Positions 11,452 to 24,909 of a stretch of 64,000 bases of DNA are shown here, piece by piece. Origin of the DNA: Zanthoxylum bungeanum (lineage: Eukaryota > Streptophyta > Magnoliopsida > Sapindales > Rutaceae); NCBI GenBank assembly GCA_019454045.1, contig SKCR01017980.1:62001-126000 (forward strand), written 5' to 3'. Position 1 is the stretch's first letter. Each line of letters starts with the position of its first letter. The notes under the pieces were generated by a model. It did no database searches. It worked only from the letters and a program-made list of their open reading frames with translations, and was not told the origin of the DNA. Both the position numbers and the translations under genes were made by a program.

Positions 11452-13727
11452 TTAACGTTTTGGGGGCACATATTGCACACGCTCATCTTCACATAAGTTC
11501 TGCATAATAAAACAGTAAAGTGAGAAAAATAATATCAAATATTTTGAAAAATGAAGAATGCTCCAAGTATGTTGAATCAACAGGTCATGGAAGTAGATAT
11601 AACCATTTTACCTAACTTGATCAGTTAGCATACATCAAATAAAAGGATACAAGCAACTCATAATAAAATTGTAATTCAATTTGGTGACCAGAGCAAAAGC
11701 AGAATTGATCGAGCAGTATCAGTCCTTTCTCCCAAGCAGCTCGGTGTATTTAAATTTCTTTATTGATTTAACTTTTTTTGGGGGTAGAGGGAGTAACAAC
11801 AAATGATTTCATTGTTTCTAGGATTTTACTAGGTTATAGAAAACACCAAACTGGTAGATCAAGGAATCTCCTTTTTTTCCTCTTCTCTAGTTCTCTTTAG
11901 GGTTTCCTCTTGTATCTCCATTCAATAGCCTATTTCATCTTTCTTAAAACGTCTTACTACATTCTCACCATCTTCTCCTTTTAGCTCTGATTTATAATCA
12001 AGGTCTTTAGAGTTATCTCATTTTCGTTAACCCTCGACTTGCTAAAGTTTGCACAACAGTCCTAGTGAATTTTTATCCCCCTTACACCTTAGACCTAACA
12101 ACAGTAATAAGTGTCGAAATATGAGCAACATCCTGCTAAGAGTAAAACCAGCATATAAGACTGGAAGGCTAAACACATTTTTACAAAACTGATCTCACCA
12201 GTCACCAATCCATTGAAATTCCCTATCAGATGTGGGCCATTAACTACAAACTAGTGGCATCCTGGAAATACTGCTAAGAGTAATGCCAAATGAGTCATCA
12301 TCAACGGAAAAATGCACAGATCTATGAACGTAACCATGTGGTGACTGGTGAGCACATAAAAGTTGGTAATTTTGACCACTCACTTCATTAGATATTAAAT
12401 TACAAGCACAATATTAACTAATATTACCAAAAACTCATATATTGCATGTTATACGAAAATTCAAACCTGCAAATCCTCTGGCAGTGCTTCTGAGACAGCA
12501 AGTGTATAGCAACCAGGGACAAATCTTCCTGCAAAGGATATAAAAATATGAGTGCGAATCACAAAATGCATCTAGTATATCCCAAGCAAGAAATAATAAC
12601 ATCTATGAGTTAGATTGACATTTAGATGTTCCAGGGAAAATCAACATGGTCACAGTCAAAGCATGGAGCCTCCAGAAGATCATCAATCATATTTACAGAT
12701 ACTTTAAAACATAGACACAACCAAATATTTTCTCATTTAACTAGTAGAAAACATTAATACTACTGTGAGAGAAAAGCACTCTAAAAGACAACAACTTCCA
12801 ATACCAAATTACTCAGAAAAAATCTACCAAAGTCCATATGTTCACCTTCAACGGGTTGTTGCTAGAATCAGTCAATGTTCTTAACACAATGCAAGGCATT
12901 CAAATTCTTTAGTAAGATCATGTGTGAATTACTGAAGATCAAACCTTCTTCTCATACAGTGACAGACCCATCAATCAAATTCTAGAGAACAGATGAGTAA
13001 GCATATTAATTCCATTTATGTTTTGACCTTTGTCGGTTTATTGATATTTATAGCAACATATTTTCCTAGATTGGAACGAAATATGTGTTTCATGAGGGTG
13101 AAAATAGACTGTGCAAAATTGAAGCTTCATCAACTTCTACTTAAATAGCCAGCTTCAACGAATAATCATTTTCTATTTATATTATTTTCCAACCAAAAAA
13201 AAAAAAGGACCAAGAATGCAAGTAAAAGCATGACTGCATGAGAACAACAATCAACTGTAGAACATTACCAATTCGCAACCAACGAGCAGCCCAGCTTCTA
13301 GTGGGATCCATGACTGATATTATGCTGTTGAAAGCAAACAAACAATCAATCTAACAAAGTCATAAAGAACGCTTTACTTAAAAGTCCAATTTTATCAATT
13401 CTTGAGAAAATTCAAGTAAAGACTACTTATACAATGTATATAAAACAGTAAACATACCCATTAAAGTTGGGAGTAGTACAATCAACAACACGCTCGTTAT
13501 CTTCATCCATCTTAAAGAAGGTGCAATTCTCGCATCCCGATTCTCTAAACTGCACCCATGACAATTCCTCAATCAAGTCAATAAAACCCTAAACCAATTA
13601 TATACACCAAATGAAATAATAATACTACAATAAAAACCTGATCATAGGTTTTGACGAGCCGGCAACGGAGGCAAGCTCTCAGCTCATGTCCGAAGCTTGT
13701 TGGAATTTGTGCCGGTGCGCTTCCCAT
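11452..13727 (-). CDS. SPT4: transcription elongation factor SPT4
   Basis: Small zinc-finger subunit of the SPT4-SPT5 (DSIF) complex that travels with RNA polymerase II. There are five coding exons: 13727-13638, 13549-13458, 13324-13269, 12528-12467 and 11499-11452. All introns are GT-AG, and the joined product is 115 residues, the family length. A C4 zinc finger is visible as C19-x2-C22 and C36-x2-C39. Conserved stretches follow: TTPNFNGIISVMDP, SWAARWLRIG, PGCYTLAVSE and the C-terminal VQYVPPKR. An in-frame ATG lies 13 codons upstream (13766), but the start at 13727 (MGSAPAQIP) matches the family N terminus. The gene is divergent from ILP1 and no damage is seen. Confidence 0.93.
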
Positions 13728-15700
13728 TGTCCTCCCAAGCCAGCTGCTAGAAGATTCTTCACTCACAATACCTTTTTAATTTATTGAGAAACAAAATTAA
13801 ATAATGTTTTTTGAGTTTAGTTTTATGCATTAAAGTGACTGGTTTGAAAGTAATCCAATGGTTGGATAGAAACGTGAACCCTAACCCTAACCCTAACCCT
13901 AACCCTAATATGTAAAATTTTACCTGACAGGATCCGTAAGTCGTTCCGTCTCTTGATGAAACCTTTTGATTTTTTTAGGGTTTTAGAAAGAGAATCGGGC
14001 GTTATGTGAAAAAACTATAAATAAATGCGCCGATATCAATCAATGTTATTCTTGTAATTTCACTCAGTACTGAGCGGTAGTTTTGTTATTTCATATGACA
14101 AGATCATATCAATTTGCAATTCTATGACATAAATATAAAATAATTTATGAAAATAGCTTCTTAAAATAAATATATTTTCCATTGATTTTAACCTCTTCCC
14201 AAATTTTAGTGTGAATGATGTATGAAATTTAACTCAAAATTATTTCACTCTTAAATAATATACTTTTCCAGTACTCAATTTCAAGAATAAAATAAAGAAG
14301 TCAGAAGTGTCCTTACTCTATGGTAGTTAAAGGAATTGATAAATTTAAATAAATTAATGTAATGGGGTTAGACCTAAATATGTATGAACATTAAATAATT
14401 AGATCAAAAATATTACAGACGTCCCACATTTAATATAAAATTAAGGTATGTTTATTTACATTCTAAAAATTTCTTTCAACACACATAATTTAATTAAAAT
14501 ATGTATTGTTAAAATGCCCATGATATAAATTACTATTAATGATAATTTATCATATGTAAAAATTCAATATTTTTCTTTGAACACTTATTAGACACATTTG
14601 TTCAAATTTCGCTTACATTCAAATCCTATCTAATTTTAATTTTGATTAAAGAATAAAAATTCCTTAACAAGTTGTGATAATCACATCTTCACCAAATCCA
14701 GTTTTCTTCCATTTTGTTTTGAATCGTTGGAAATCTTACCGTCAAATCACTCATTTCGCTTAAGCGGAACAAATAAAATCCTCAACTGTCACAGATTCTT
14801 ACAAAAAACGTATTCTTTAGATTCGAACCTATGACCTCGAAGTGATCCTGAACCATATATCACCAAACCATACCTTTTGGGCCTCCGGCCTTCGTCCATG
14901 CTGAGATTGAAACAATATTACCTTTCTCTTTTCCAAGAAAATCCCATGAATGTCTTGTATGCGTGTCTTCCATTATTCAAGAAATTTTATTTGAGATTTG
15001 GGTTATCTGTATGGATGTGATTCTTTGGATATCTTTGTTATTTTGATAGTTTTGGTTGCAACTTAAACTCCTCACTTCAATTGCATGTGCCAAAAAAAAA
15101 AAAAAAAAAAAAACTAGTTAATTTAAATAGTTTAAGTTTAGTTTAGTTTTTTTTTTTTGTGGAATATTAAAGAATAAAAATCAAAATTTTAAATTTATCT
15201 ATAAGTTTGCCGAATAATAGAGTATCCAAATAAAATTATAGAAGGTAAATAGTCTGACCCTAAAATAAATAATGAGATTGAAAAATAATGGTAAATATGT
15301 TTTGATTTTAACTATATAGCCATACTGATATGATTAAATGAAGGTGAATAAACTTTTAATTAAAAATCTATTTTTGGAAAATTTTCATATTATTTTTATT
15401 TTTCCCATGAAATTTTTTCCTAAAATAAATCATTAATGAATATCCTTAGGACAACCGTTAACATTTTTCTAAAATAAATTGACATTACCCTTTATACAAA
15501 TTGAAAAGCATAATATAATATAATATAAAAAAATAAAAAAAATAGGGGGATATGGTTTGGCTACAAAAACTTTTTTAATAAGAAATTTTGTATGATAATT
15601 ACTATCATACAAAATACTAGCCGGCACGGAGAGGACGAAACAGACTGAGCATGAAATAAAATCACAGACGGAGAGAGGTCAAAACGGGAAATTTTGAATC
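13728..15700. promoter_or_regulatory. divergent SPT4/ILP1 intergenic region
   Basis: About 2 kb between two divergently transcribed housekeeping genes, presumably holding both promoters. A run of five CCCTAA hexamers (13877-13909) lies 150-180 bp upstream of the SPT4 ATG. A further AAACCCTAAAA telo-box is on the minus strand near 13974. Telo-boxes are common in plant promoters of translation and growth genes. The middle is AT-rich, with a decayed SINE at 14770-14885 and a poly-A run near 15092-15112. Just before ILP1 an upstream ATG (15651) opens a two-codon uORF ending in TAA. Confidence 0.5.
14770..14885 (-). mobile_element. SINE, copy 3 (decayed)
   Basis: On the minus strand this reads GGTATGGTTTGGTGATATATGG, then TTCAGGATCACTTCGAGGTC, then the B box GGTTCGAATCTA, then CTTGTAAG-like and CTGTGACAG motifs in the same order as copies 1 and 2. 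It has many substitutions and no clear poly-A tail or target duplication, so it is an older insertion of the same family. Confidence 0.7.
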
Positions 15701-18700
15701 ATGAGCAGCTCCAGATCTCGAAACTTCCGCCGGCGTGCCGATGACGACGAAGACAACAACAACAACAACAACGATAACACTCATTCAACTACCGCAACCA
15801 GCGCCACGAAGAAACACCTATCTTCATCAAAACCTAAGAAACTTCTCAGCTTCGCAGACGACGAAGACGAAAAATCCGAAACCCTAACGTCAAATAGAGA
15901 TAAAAACAGACCCTCTTCTCGTCTCGGAAAACCCTCTTCCTCTCATAAGATTACACCTTCAAAGGATCGTCAATCTTCTTCTACTACTCCTTCTTCAACC
16001 TCACTTCTCTCCAATGTTCAAGCCCAAGCTGGGACTTACACTGAAGAATATCTTCTTGAACTTCGTAAGAACACCAAAACCCTAAAGGCCCCAGCTTCAA
16101 AACCCCCGCCAGAACCTGTGATTGTTCTGAAGGGTTCTATTAAACCTCATGATTTGAATTCGACCCCGGTGCAGCTGAAACCATCTCGAGATTCGTCGGA
16201 TTCTGATTCTGATCATAAGGATGAGACTGAGAAGAGATTTGCTTCGATGGGTATTGGGAGGATTGCAGTTCAATCTGGGGTTATTTATGATGAGGCTGCA
16301 ATTAAGGCAATTAGGGCGAAGAAGGATAGAATTAGGCAATCTGGAGCTAAAGCACCGGATTATATATCGTTGGATGGAGAGAATAGTAATCTACATGGGG
16401 ATGCCAAGGGGTCGAGTGATGAGGAACCAGAGTTTCCAACGCGAGTGGCGATGTTTGGAGAGAGAATTGAGAGTGGGAAGAAGAAAAAAGGTGTTTTTGA
16501 AGATGTTGATGATGGAGATGAAGATGAGAGGCCTATGGTTGTTCGAGTAGAGAATGATGATGAATATGTTGATGAAGATGTAATGTGGGAAGAGGAGCAG
16601 GTGAGGAAGGGTTTGGGGAAGAGAATTGATGATGGTTCGGTTAGGGTGGGTGCCAGTGCTAGTGCTACTGTTGCTATGCCTCAGCAGCAGCAGTCTTCAT
16701 ACCCGACAATGGTGGCTCCTATTCCTAGTATTGGAGGAGCTATTGGGGCTTCACAAGGTTTGGATACCATGTCGATAGCTCAGAAAGCGAAGAGTGCAAT
16801 GAAAGCTTTGCAGGATAATGTCAGTAGGCTAAAGGTATGCTCAACTTTGCTCTCTACTCTTTATTAGCTGATTTTGAATTTGGAATTTAAAGTTGCAGAT
16901 GCTGTGATATGTGACATACACTGATTAGCGACTTGAAACAGAAAAATAAAAACGAAATAACAAGAAATGCTGAAATAATAAATTCTAGGATACTCTATTC
17001 CCATAGTAATTTATTGGCTTGATTGTTTGTTTTGGAAATCTCATGTGCAATTGTGCACTTGAGAAGTAGGGTGTGATAGTCTAATTTTTTTAAGCTTAAA
17101 TTTATAATAAAGTGTGATGCAAAGCATGATGTATAACACAATTAAAGAAACAAACTGATAAACCCAACATGAAATAGGAAAAGTAAAATAACCCTAAACA
17201 AAATTGCAAAAGAATCCTAGACAAAACTCATCTTACTGTTATTGAATCTCTCAAAGCCTGAAGCTTGGTTTTGACAGAATTCTTTTAATGATGTTACATG
17301 ATTTTAACTGGAATAGTATGCTTATTACTTTGTATTTGTGTTTTCTCATCAGGAATCTCATGCTAGAACAATGTCATCTCTGGAAAAGACGGATGGAGAT
17401 TTGTCTTCCTCACTCTTGAAAATTACTGATCTTGAAAGTTCTTTATCTGCTGCCGGTGAGAAGTTCATCTTCATGCAGAAGCTTCGTGACTATGTCTCTG
17501 TTATATGTGACTTTTTGCAGGTACAAATTTAAATCTGTTCTGCATTGTGTGTGCCTATTTTTTCTATTCCTCTTGCAAACATTTCTTTCTGTCTTCTTCT
17601 CCCTGTGACATTTCATGGTCTGACAAAACAGATTTCATTACTATTGTAATGAATGGCTGATTGATATTCTGATAGAGGTTAGATACTGTTGATGCTTACA
17701 CACTTGTTGGTCTTTTGGTGCCATAAATCTGTCTTATTTCATACTGTTGATTGAAGATGCTGCATGCATGCTTTAAGACTAGCTTGTCCCAAGTCTGTTC
17801 ATGAAAAACAACCACACAATAATCTAACTAGAACAAATAAACGCTTAAATAATTTGGTTTCTTTGTTATTTATTTTACCTTTTTCTTATACCTGTCAAAA
17901 CTTTCCCTAGTGTGAATATCGCAGCAAATTTTGTTGCCCTTTAGCAAAGAGTGTAGTTACCAGCGTGTGAATTTAGTGACTTGAATTAATTCCACTAATC
18001 TAATGGCAATCTATCATTGGGTAAAAATCAGCCAAAGCCTCAAATCTTTGCCATAATATCATCAAAAAATATACTGCAGTTTGTAACATTTGTCCACACG
18101 TGCCAAAAAGTTCTACAAATCATCAACAAAGGCTCAATTGGATAAGGATCAGTACCTTAAAATAAGATGGGACCCACTGGAATGGACATCCATTTTTACG
18201 AGTGTACAAAGCATACCTATGCTGACACATATAGCCAAAGTGCATACATAAATAGTAGAGCACAACTCTGTATATTAGTTTGCATATGCTGTGTTATACC
18301 TGTGATTGTATGTAATTTTCATTTTATATGTTATCTTCAAAAATACTACAATGACATGAGTCCTATGTTAATGTTTTATTCTCTTGTGGGAAGTTATATG
18401 TTCTTGGGTATCTGTAAGGAGCGCATTGTTTATTGATCTGTACTTATCTTTGTTAATACTTTAGGATAAAGCTCCCTACATAGAGGCACTTGAAGCAGAG
18501 ATGCAGAAACTAAATAAAGGCCGTGCATCTGCTGTTGTAGAGAGAAGAGCTGCTGATAACGATGATGAAATGATAGAGGTAGAAGCAGCTGTGAAAGCAG
18601 CCACAATGGTTTTCAGTGATCGTGGTAACAGTGCTGCTATGCTTACGGCTGCCAGTAGTGCAGCTCAGGCTGCTGCTGCTGCAGCCGTAAAGGAACAAAC

Positions 18701-19913
18701 AAATTTACCGGTGAAGTTGGATGAACTTGGTAGAGATATGAACCTGCAGAAGCGCAGGGATATGGAGCGGAGAGCTGAAGCACGTCAACACAGGAGAACT
18801 CGATTTGATTCAAAGCGATTATCATCCATTGATACGTATGGTTCTTATCAAAAACTGGAAGGAGAATCGACTACTGATGAAAGTGATAGTGAGAGTGCAG
18901 CATACCAATCAAATCGTGAGGAATTGCTCAAGACCGCTGAACAAATTTTTAGTGATGCAGCTGAGGAGTATTCTCAACTTTCTGTGGTTAAAGAAAGGTT
19001 TGAGAAATGGAAGAGAGACTATTCGTCGAGCTACCGTGATGCTTATATGTCACTCGGTACTCCTGCTATCTTGTCTCCATATGTGAGGATGGAGCTTCTA
19101 AAATGGGACCCTCTCCATGAGGATGCAGATTTTTCTGATATGAAATGGCATTCTTTACTGTTCAATTATGGTTTACCCAAAGATGGGGAAGACTTTGCCC
19201 ATGATGATGCTGATGCTAACCTTGTTCCTACCTTGGTGGAAAAGGTTGCACTCCCTATTTTGCACCATGATATTGCTTACTGCTGGGACATGCTTAGTAC
19301 ACGAGAGACAAAGAATGCTGTTTCTGCCACAAGCTTGGTTATGACTTATGTTCCTACTTCCAGCGAGGCTCTGAAAGATCTATTAGTTGCTATTCGCACC
19401 CGTCTAGCTGAAGCAGTTGCTAACATTGTGGTTCCCACATGGAGCCCACTTGCAATGAATGCTGTCCCCAATGCAGCACGAATTGCAGCATACCGTTTTG
19501 GGATGTCTGTTCGTTTGATGCGAAATATCTGCTTGTGGAAAGAAGTTTTTGCATTGCCAGTTTTAGAAAAGCTTGCTCTTGACGAGCTCTTGTGTAGAAA
19601 AGTTTTACCTCATGTTCGAAGTATCGCTTCAAATGTCCATGATGCAATCACAAGAACTGAAAAGATTGTTGCTTCTTTATCTGGAGTCTGGGCAGGTCCA
19701 AGCGTCACTGGAAACCGCAGCCACAAGTTGCAACCACTGGTGGAATTCATGCTAGCATTAGCAAAGACTCTGGAGAAGAAGCATTTGGCAGGTGTGACAG
19801 AAAATGAGACGGCTGGACTTGCCCGTCGGTTGAAGAAGATGCTGGTTGAGCTCAATGAGTATGATAATGCCAGGAACATAGCTAGGACTTTCCATCTCAA
19901 GGAGGCTTTGTGA
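15701..19913 (+). CDS. ILP1: ILP1-like GCFC/PAXBP1 family protein
   Basis: Nuclear protein of the GC-rich sequence DNA-binding factor (GCFC/PAXBP1) family. Arabidopsis ILP1 was described as a repressor affecting polyploidy and, with NTR1, as a spliceosome-disassembly factor. Exons are 15701-16834, 17353-17520 and 18465-19913, all phase 0 with GT-AG introns, giving 916 residues. Residues 1-330 are acidic, Ser/Asp/Asn-rich and low complexity, starting SSSRSRNFRRRADDDED with an AAC-encoded Asn run. A coiled-coil-prone segment covers about 365-450, and an Ala-rich patch lies near 485-515. The conserved C-terminal GCFC region starts near residue 605 (FEKWKRDYSSSYRDAY, then SPYVRMELLKWDPL). The 1-kb intron 2 has no recognisable insert. 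No damage is seen. Confidence 0.92.
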
Positions 19914-20508
19914 AGTAAACTTCCCTTCCTTGTACTGTTGGGGGACCTGTGTAGTTCTGAAAATTTTTGTAGTAACTTTTATTATGCAACATGTGATTCT
20001 TTTAATGTATTGAACGGTAATGACTTGCTGCACAGTCATTTAAATACTCGAAATGAATAATTTTACTCTACTACCGAGTAAATTACTTTTGAAGTTACCA
20101 GACTAGACAGACCAAAATTGAACCGAGAATTTTTCAGGGAGCAAAAGAATGGTCACATGATATTTCCTTGAAACCCTTTCTTGAGATCTGAAGTTTGGAA
20201 TAAACTAAAGGTTTCAATTTTGGTCTAATTTAAAAAAGCTAGAAAGCGGGGTGGTGAACCAAACCCTGGATCATCAAGTGGTATTTATTTTTTTAGCAAG
20301 TGTGACAAAGCCGCCACTAAGTTCGCTGAAGTGGGTGTGAAGGACACTAGAAAGCACATGTGAGATTGTCTGAGATTCAGATTGTTTATCTATTCTGAAT
20401 ATGTAATGCTGATAACATGGTACTAATAAAATGCCAATAATATGTATATTATAAAGGTTTGGGATGAATCACAACATATAGTGGATATTTGATGATTTGA
20501 TGCTGAAG
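19914..20508. other. ILP1 3' flank and spacer
   Basis: Expected 3' UTR of ILP1 followed by spacer up to the alpha-galactosidase remnant. No other gene or repeat is recognised. Confidence 0.5.
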
Positions 20509-20621
20509 ATGATGAAAAGATGCTATGCTCCTTGTTTGATCCTATGTTCAATTCTCTTCAGCCTCTTTTTCAACCATTTTTACTTAGTCTCATCATCTGC
20601 AGAAGACAGCAATGGAAGGTG
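20509..20621 (+). pseudogene. alpha-galactosidase exon 1, 5' part (signal peptide)
   Basis: The frame from ATG 20509 (second ATG at 20512) encodes a signal-peptide-like start: a short basic region (MMKR), a hydrophobic core (LILCSILFSLFF) and a polar end (SSAEDSNGR). It stops being codable exactly where a transposable element begins (20622). The same exon resumes at 27305-27358 after that element. Across the junction the frames do not match (this frame would meet a TGA), so the exon also carries a frame break. It is placed with alpha-galactosidase by its position, its secretory character and the shared AGGTG duplication at 20617-20621 and 27305-27309. Confidence 0.7.
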
Positions 20622-21494
20622 TGACCGGTGCGTAATCACACGCGTATAACGCAAGCGCACGTATCGTTCAAGTAGTATAAAAAGTATCGATCCCACGAGG
20701 ACTTAATACTTAATCTATTAATTTTATGAGGCCAAATGATTACTAGTGTCTAACAATTGGATTGATTGTTTGATTTGAAATGGTGATAATTCTAAATTTA
20801 AAAACAAGTAATTAAAGTTTGAAAATATGTTTAAGAAAATTCAATATTAAGAAACTATCTAGGGTTGTGAATTTTTCTAATATTTTTTAAAAGATGAAGT
20901 GGTTATTTCATGTTTGTGTAATAAATCGGTTTACTAACCTGGAACACGAAATATGCGAAAGCCTCTGTCGAGGGTCAGACGCAAATACCCAGTTTAACCC
21001 AATTGAACCATATGTCTATGTCAACCAAATTACCTGGATTCATTAAGTTTAAGTTCCAATTATGGCTATCCCCGCCCGACAGGTATATGTCTATCCTGTA
21101 AGGAAATCTATTAAAGGGTTATCTATCCTCAAGGAAGATCGTGGGCTATTAAGTCTAAGGCTGAAACCTAAAATTCATTTGTCAAGTTTATTTTAGATTT
21201 ACCAGATCAATCTTATTAGTGGCCAATTAACAAGACACATTAAGCTTAAGACTTAATAAGTAAACCTTTAAATTACCCAAACTACAAAATAACCCCTTAT
21301 AAACTGATGATATTAGACTTCATCACAACCCTAGATAACTAACTTAGTTACGACACATAACTAGGGCTAGTAAAAACTTAAAAGTAAAAGACATAAAGTA
21401 AAATACTGAAAAGTAAATGCGGTAAAGTAAATACTGAAAAGTAAAATTACAATAAAATAAAATGCTAAGGTAAAAGGATCAACTTTTACTATTT

Positions 21495-21802
21495 ACTATT
21501 TAGATATCTCCCTTAATATAATATATTAACTTGTGATAATTTTACCAACCAGCCATATAGGCGGTAACCTAATTAAGTCAAATTAAGTCCAACCAGCCAT
21601 AAAGGCGGAATCAAAATAAATCTGTCATATAGGCGGTAAGAAAATTAATTACCAACCGACCAATCTAGCGGTATCATTGCTTAGTCGGGTTTAAACCAGT
21701 TTAAAATGAATTATCAACCGAGCAATATAGCGGTATCCTTATTAAGTCAAATTTTAAATAGTGAATATATTATAATTAAGGGAGATTAATCTAAATAGTA
21801 AT
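21495..21802. repeat. inverted repeat flanking five-copy GGCGGTA array
   Basis: About 36 bp at 21495-21530 (TACTATTTAGATATCTCCC...) is nearly the reverse complement of 21766-21802. Between the arms, 21540-21740 has five diverged units with the pattern AACC[AG][AG]CCA-TATAGCGGTA. It lies inside the probable solo LTR. Confidence 0.6.
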
Positions 21803-22747
21803 AGTAAAAGAATTACCTTTCACCGTAGCAGGAGGAAGTTACCTCCTTATGGTTGAATAGTAAAAACTGTAAAAAGTAAATAAATTAAATTACTATTACT
21901 ATTACAAAAGTAAATTACTATTACATAACGTAATTAAAATTAATTACAAAACTGAAATTAAAACAAACTAGATAGAAAACTCCTTATTTATAGGCATGGG
22001 CATTATCGAATTTGGATCGGATCGAACCGAATCCGAATTTGATCCGATCCGATCCGAAATTCGTGGAAATTTATGATTCGATCGGATCGGATTAGCTAAT
22101 CGGACTCGATCCGATCCGAAATCGGCCTATTTCGGATCGGACCGATCCAATCCGATTCGAATCAGACAGAATGCAGGTCCAGGATGAACAAAATATAACA
22201 ATAACATTTAACAACATGACCACACAAACTGCCAGCATAATCTGGTTTTGACAGTACACACAACAATAACAAATGACAACAATACAGCATGACCACAAGA
22301 TGAAGAAAAATAAAATAGTAAATACTAGTTAACAATACCACAAGATGTCAAGATCAACAAGTTACAAAACTACAAAAGCCAAAATTTTCACTAAACAGTA
22401 GTGACAGTAAACACAACACAACCAACATGACCACAATATCAATCCACTATACTATCCAGTATCCCCACCCCAGTGTCCTTCCACTTCCAGCACGGCAGCA
22501 GCACAACAACATCAAGCTGCAAAAGATGGAAATTAATAAACAATGTTTCTGAAATATAAAATATAAGTATAATACCACTTCATAATTCATATCGTACTCA
22601 AAATCAAAGAAAAACATAACTTTGTCAAAATTGTACCTTCAAAGATAATTCACCTCAAACTCTGTTGCCAACGACATGATCCGGTGATTATGATTCAGAT
22701 TGTAACTTGTGTCTTGTGATATTCTTCAAATAAAATAAAATAAAAAA

Positions 22748-24808
22748 TTATTCACAGTTAGTAAGTTTGCATTTAATGGTATTCATTATAACAATTAAAA
22801 AACTAATTAAGTAATTAATAATTTTGTTTTTACCTTCCTCAAGTTTTTCGTAGTACTCTGCCTCCAATAACATTGCTTCCACTTCATTGGTTTTGTCAAT
22901 TGTAAGTCTATTCTGTATCCAATTTTGAGTGCATATTAGAGCCTCGACCATAACGGGAGTTAATGAGCTACGAAAACTGTCAAGAACACGACCGCCCGTA
23001 CTAAATGCCGATTCAAATGCCACAGTCGATACCGGCATTGCAAAAATATCACGAGCAATCCTAGCCAAAATTGGATACTTACCGGTATTTGTTTTCCACC
23101 ACATCAGAACACTAAAGTTAGGGTCACGACTAATCTCATAGGGTTCCATTAAATACATTCAACCTCAGTACTATCTTCTTGATGCATTGCATGACTAGTC
23201 TGAAAAACTTGAAATGGATCATCAAGTTGCACGTTTGTATTGCGCTTACGGACTCTATCTTGTACTCGCGGTCTAACAAATGGCTGAGATTGTGTACTAC
23301 AATGTGTAGCACTAGACCCCCCTCCACCAACACCAGTTACACCCCCAGCCCTTGATCCATCACTGTCAACAAACAACCCATTTGTGCCATACCAATCATT
23401 ATACATATCGTATAATCTCTTCAATAAATCTCTAGAAGACTTTCTCATTTCCTCTATCTTCACATCATCATTATCAAAAAGTATACCAAAGCAAACAGAG
23501 GCAAATGTCATCTTCCGTCGTGGATCAAGAATAGTACTGACAATCAATAATTTATTGATTTTGGCAGTGGTCTCCCAATATTTATCAAACTTCATCTTCA
23601 TAGATAATGTCATGTCATGGAAAAGAGGATGTTCATTACGCGCCAGGTTTTTCAAACTTGTATGAATCTTGCAAATCTCATTGTAGGTGAAACAAGATGT
23701 GACGGTGGATGAGGCACTGAACATATTCGTTGCATCATAAAAAATCTCCAAAAAATCGGCAAAGTATTGAGCTTTCTCCCAATCTATATTTGTAGGAGGC
23801 CCAACCATTTTGCTCCCATTTTCATCATCTCTAAAATATGGAGCATAGTGACCATCATCATCAATCATTCGATCAAACCATCAGACACAACTAAGTTTAA
23901 TATGTGACCATCTCTCCATTAAGCACCAATGCATCTCCGCATATGCACATACTCTCCATTAAGCACCAATGCATCTCCCCTCCACGTCCTCATCTTCCTC
24001 ACCAACTGTTGGATGGCTACGGCATTGGCACTGGCGTTATCCACAGTTATAGTAAAAATTCTCTCAATACCCCAATGCTGTAAACAAGACTCTATTAACC
24101 TTCTGATAGTGTCTCATTTGTGATTGTTAATTGGACAGAAGCTAAGGATTCGCCGATGCAACTGCCAATCATTGTCTATAAAATGTCCAGTGATAACCAT
24201 GTAATTAATATTTTGAATTGACGTCCATATGTCGGTGGTCAAACTAACTCTCTGATAACCCGCAGATAAAATACTCTTCAACATCACTTTTTAATCAGCA
24301 AACAACTGTAGGATATCTCTCGTTATAGTCCTACGAGATGGGACATCAAAACGAGGGACGACAACACTACAGAAATATCGAAAACCATCTTTCTCTATAA
24401 AGCTAAATGGTAGCTCGTCAACAATGATCATCTTCACAGCTGCTTTCCGACAAACTGCTTGATTAAATGACCATCTCTCACGGAGAGATTTCCACTTGTG
24501 CCTCCCTCTTCACCAATCCCAACCAAAACACCTTGTGCTTCACAATAAGGCAGATATGATTTGCATGCCTCCATATGCCTCTTCAAGTTGGTTGTTGACC
24601 GATCCTTCGAACTACAAGCATAAGTCTTCTGACAATACATACATTCAGCCCTATCTTGATTATCTTCACACATGCGAAAAACTTTCCACACTTCAGATCT
24701 TTTATTTCTTATTTTATTTGCTACTGATGTGATTGATGGCGATGAATCATGTTTTTTTGACAATGGCGGTCTCTCGGAGTTTGGGGGAACTTTTCTCTTC
24801 TGTTTCAT
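22748..24808 (-). pseudogene. hAT transposase (BED zinc finger, RICESLEEPER-like), broken
   Basis: A cut-and-paste transposase remnant. From the N terminus on the minus strand there is a BED zinc finger (24700-24560; CMYCQKTYACSS ... LKRHMEAC). A central catalytic part follows with SLTTDIWTS and ITVDNASAN (24290-24030), then DKYWETTAKINKL and STILDPRRK (about 23600-23510). The C-terminal hAT dimerisation domain (23130-22900) has WWKTNTGKYPILARIARDI and STVAFESAFSTGGRVLDS. The frame is broken near 24445, 24285 and 24118, around 23900 by a tandem duplication of a unit containing CTCCATTAAGCACCAATGC (23916-23980), and near 23155. It cannot make a full protein. Confidence 0.9.
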
Positions 24809-24909
24809 GGTTCTCTTATTTGTGCATCAAATGAATCTGATTCTGACCCACTACTGTAGGGTGAGCTTTCAAACTCACTCATCTACAACAAAAATAAAAT
24901 AGACAATTA

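Noticed and set aside
13877..13909. Chromosome end or telomere
   Set aside because: Only five units, flanked by unique gene sequence on both sides.
16097..16550. Alternative frames within ILP1 exon 1
   Set aside because: Shadows of the ILP1 frame, caused by its repetitive acidic coding sequence.
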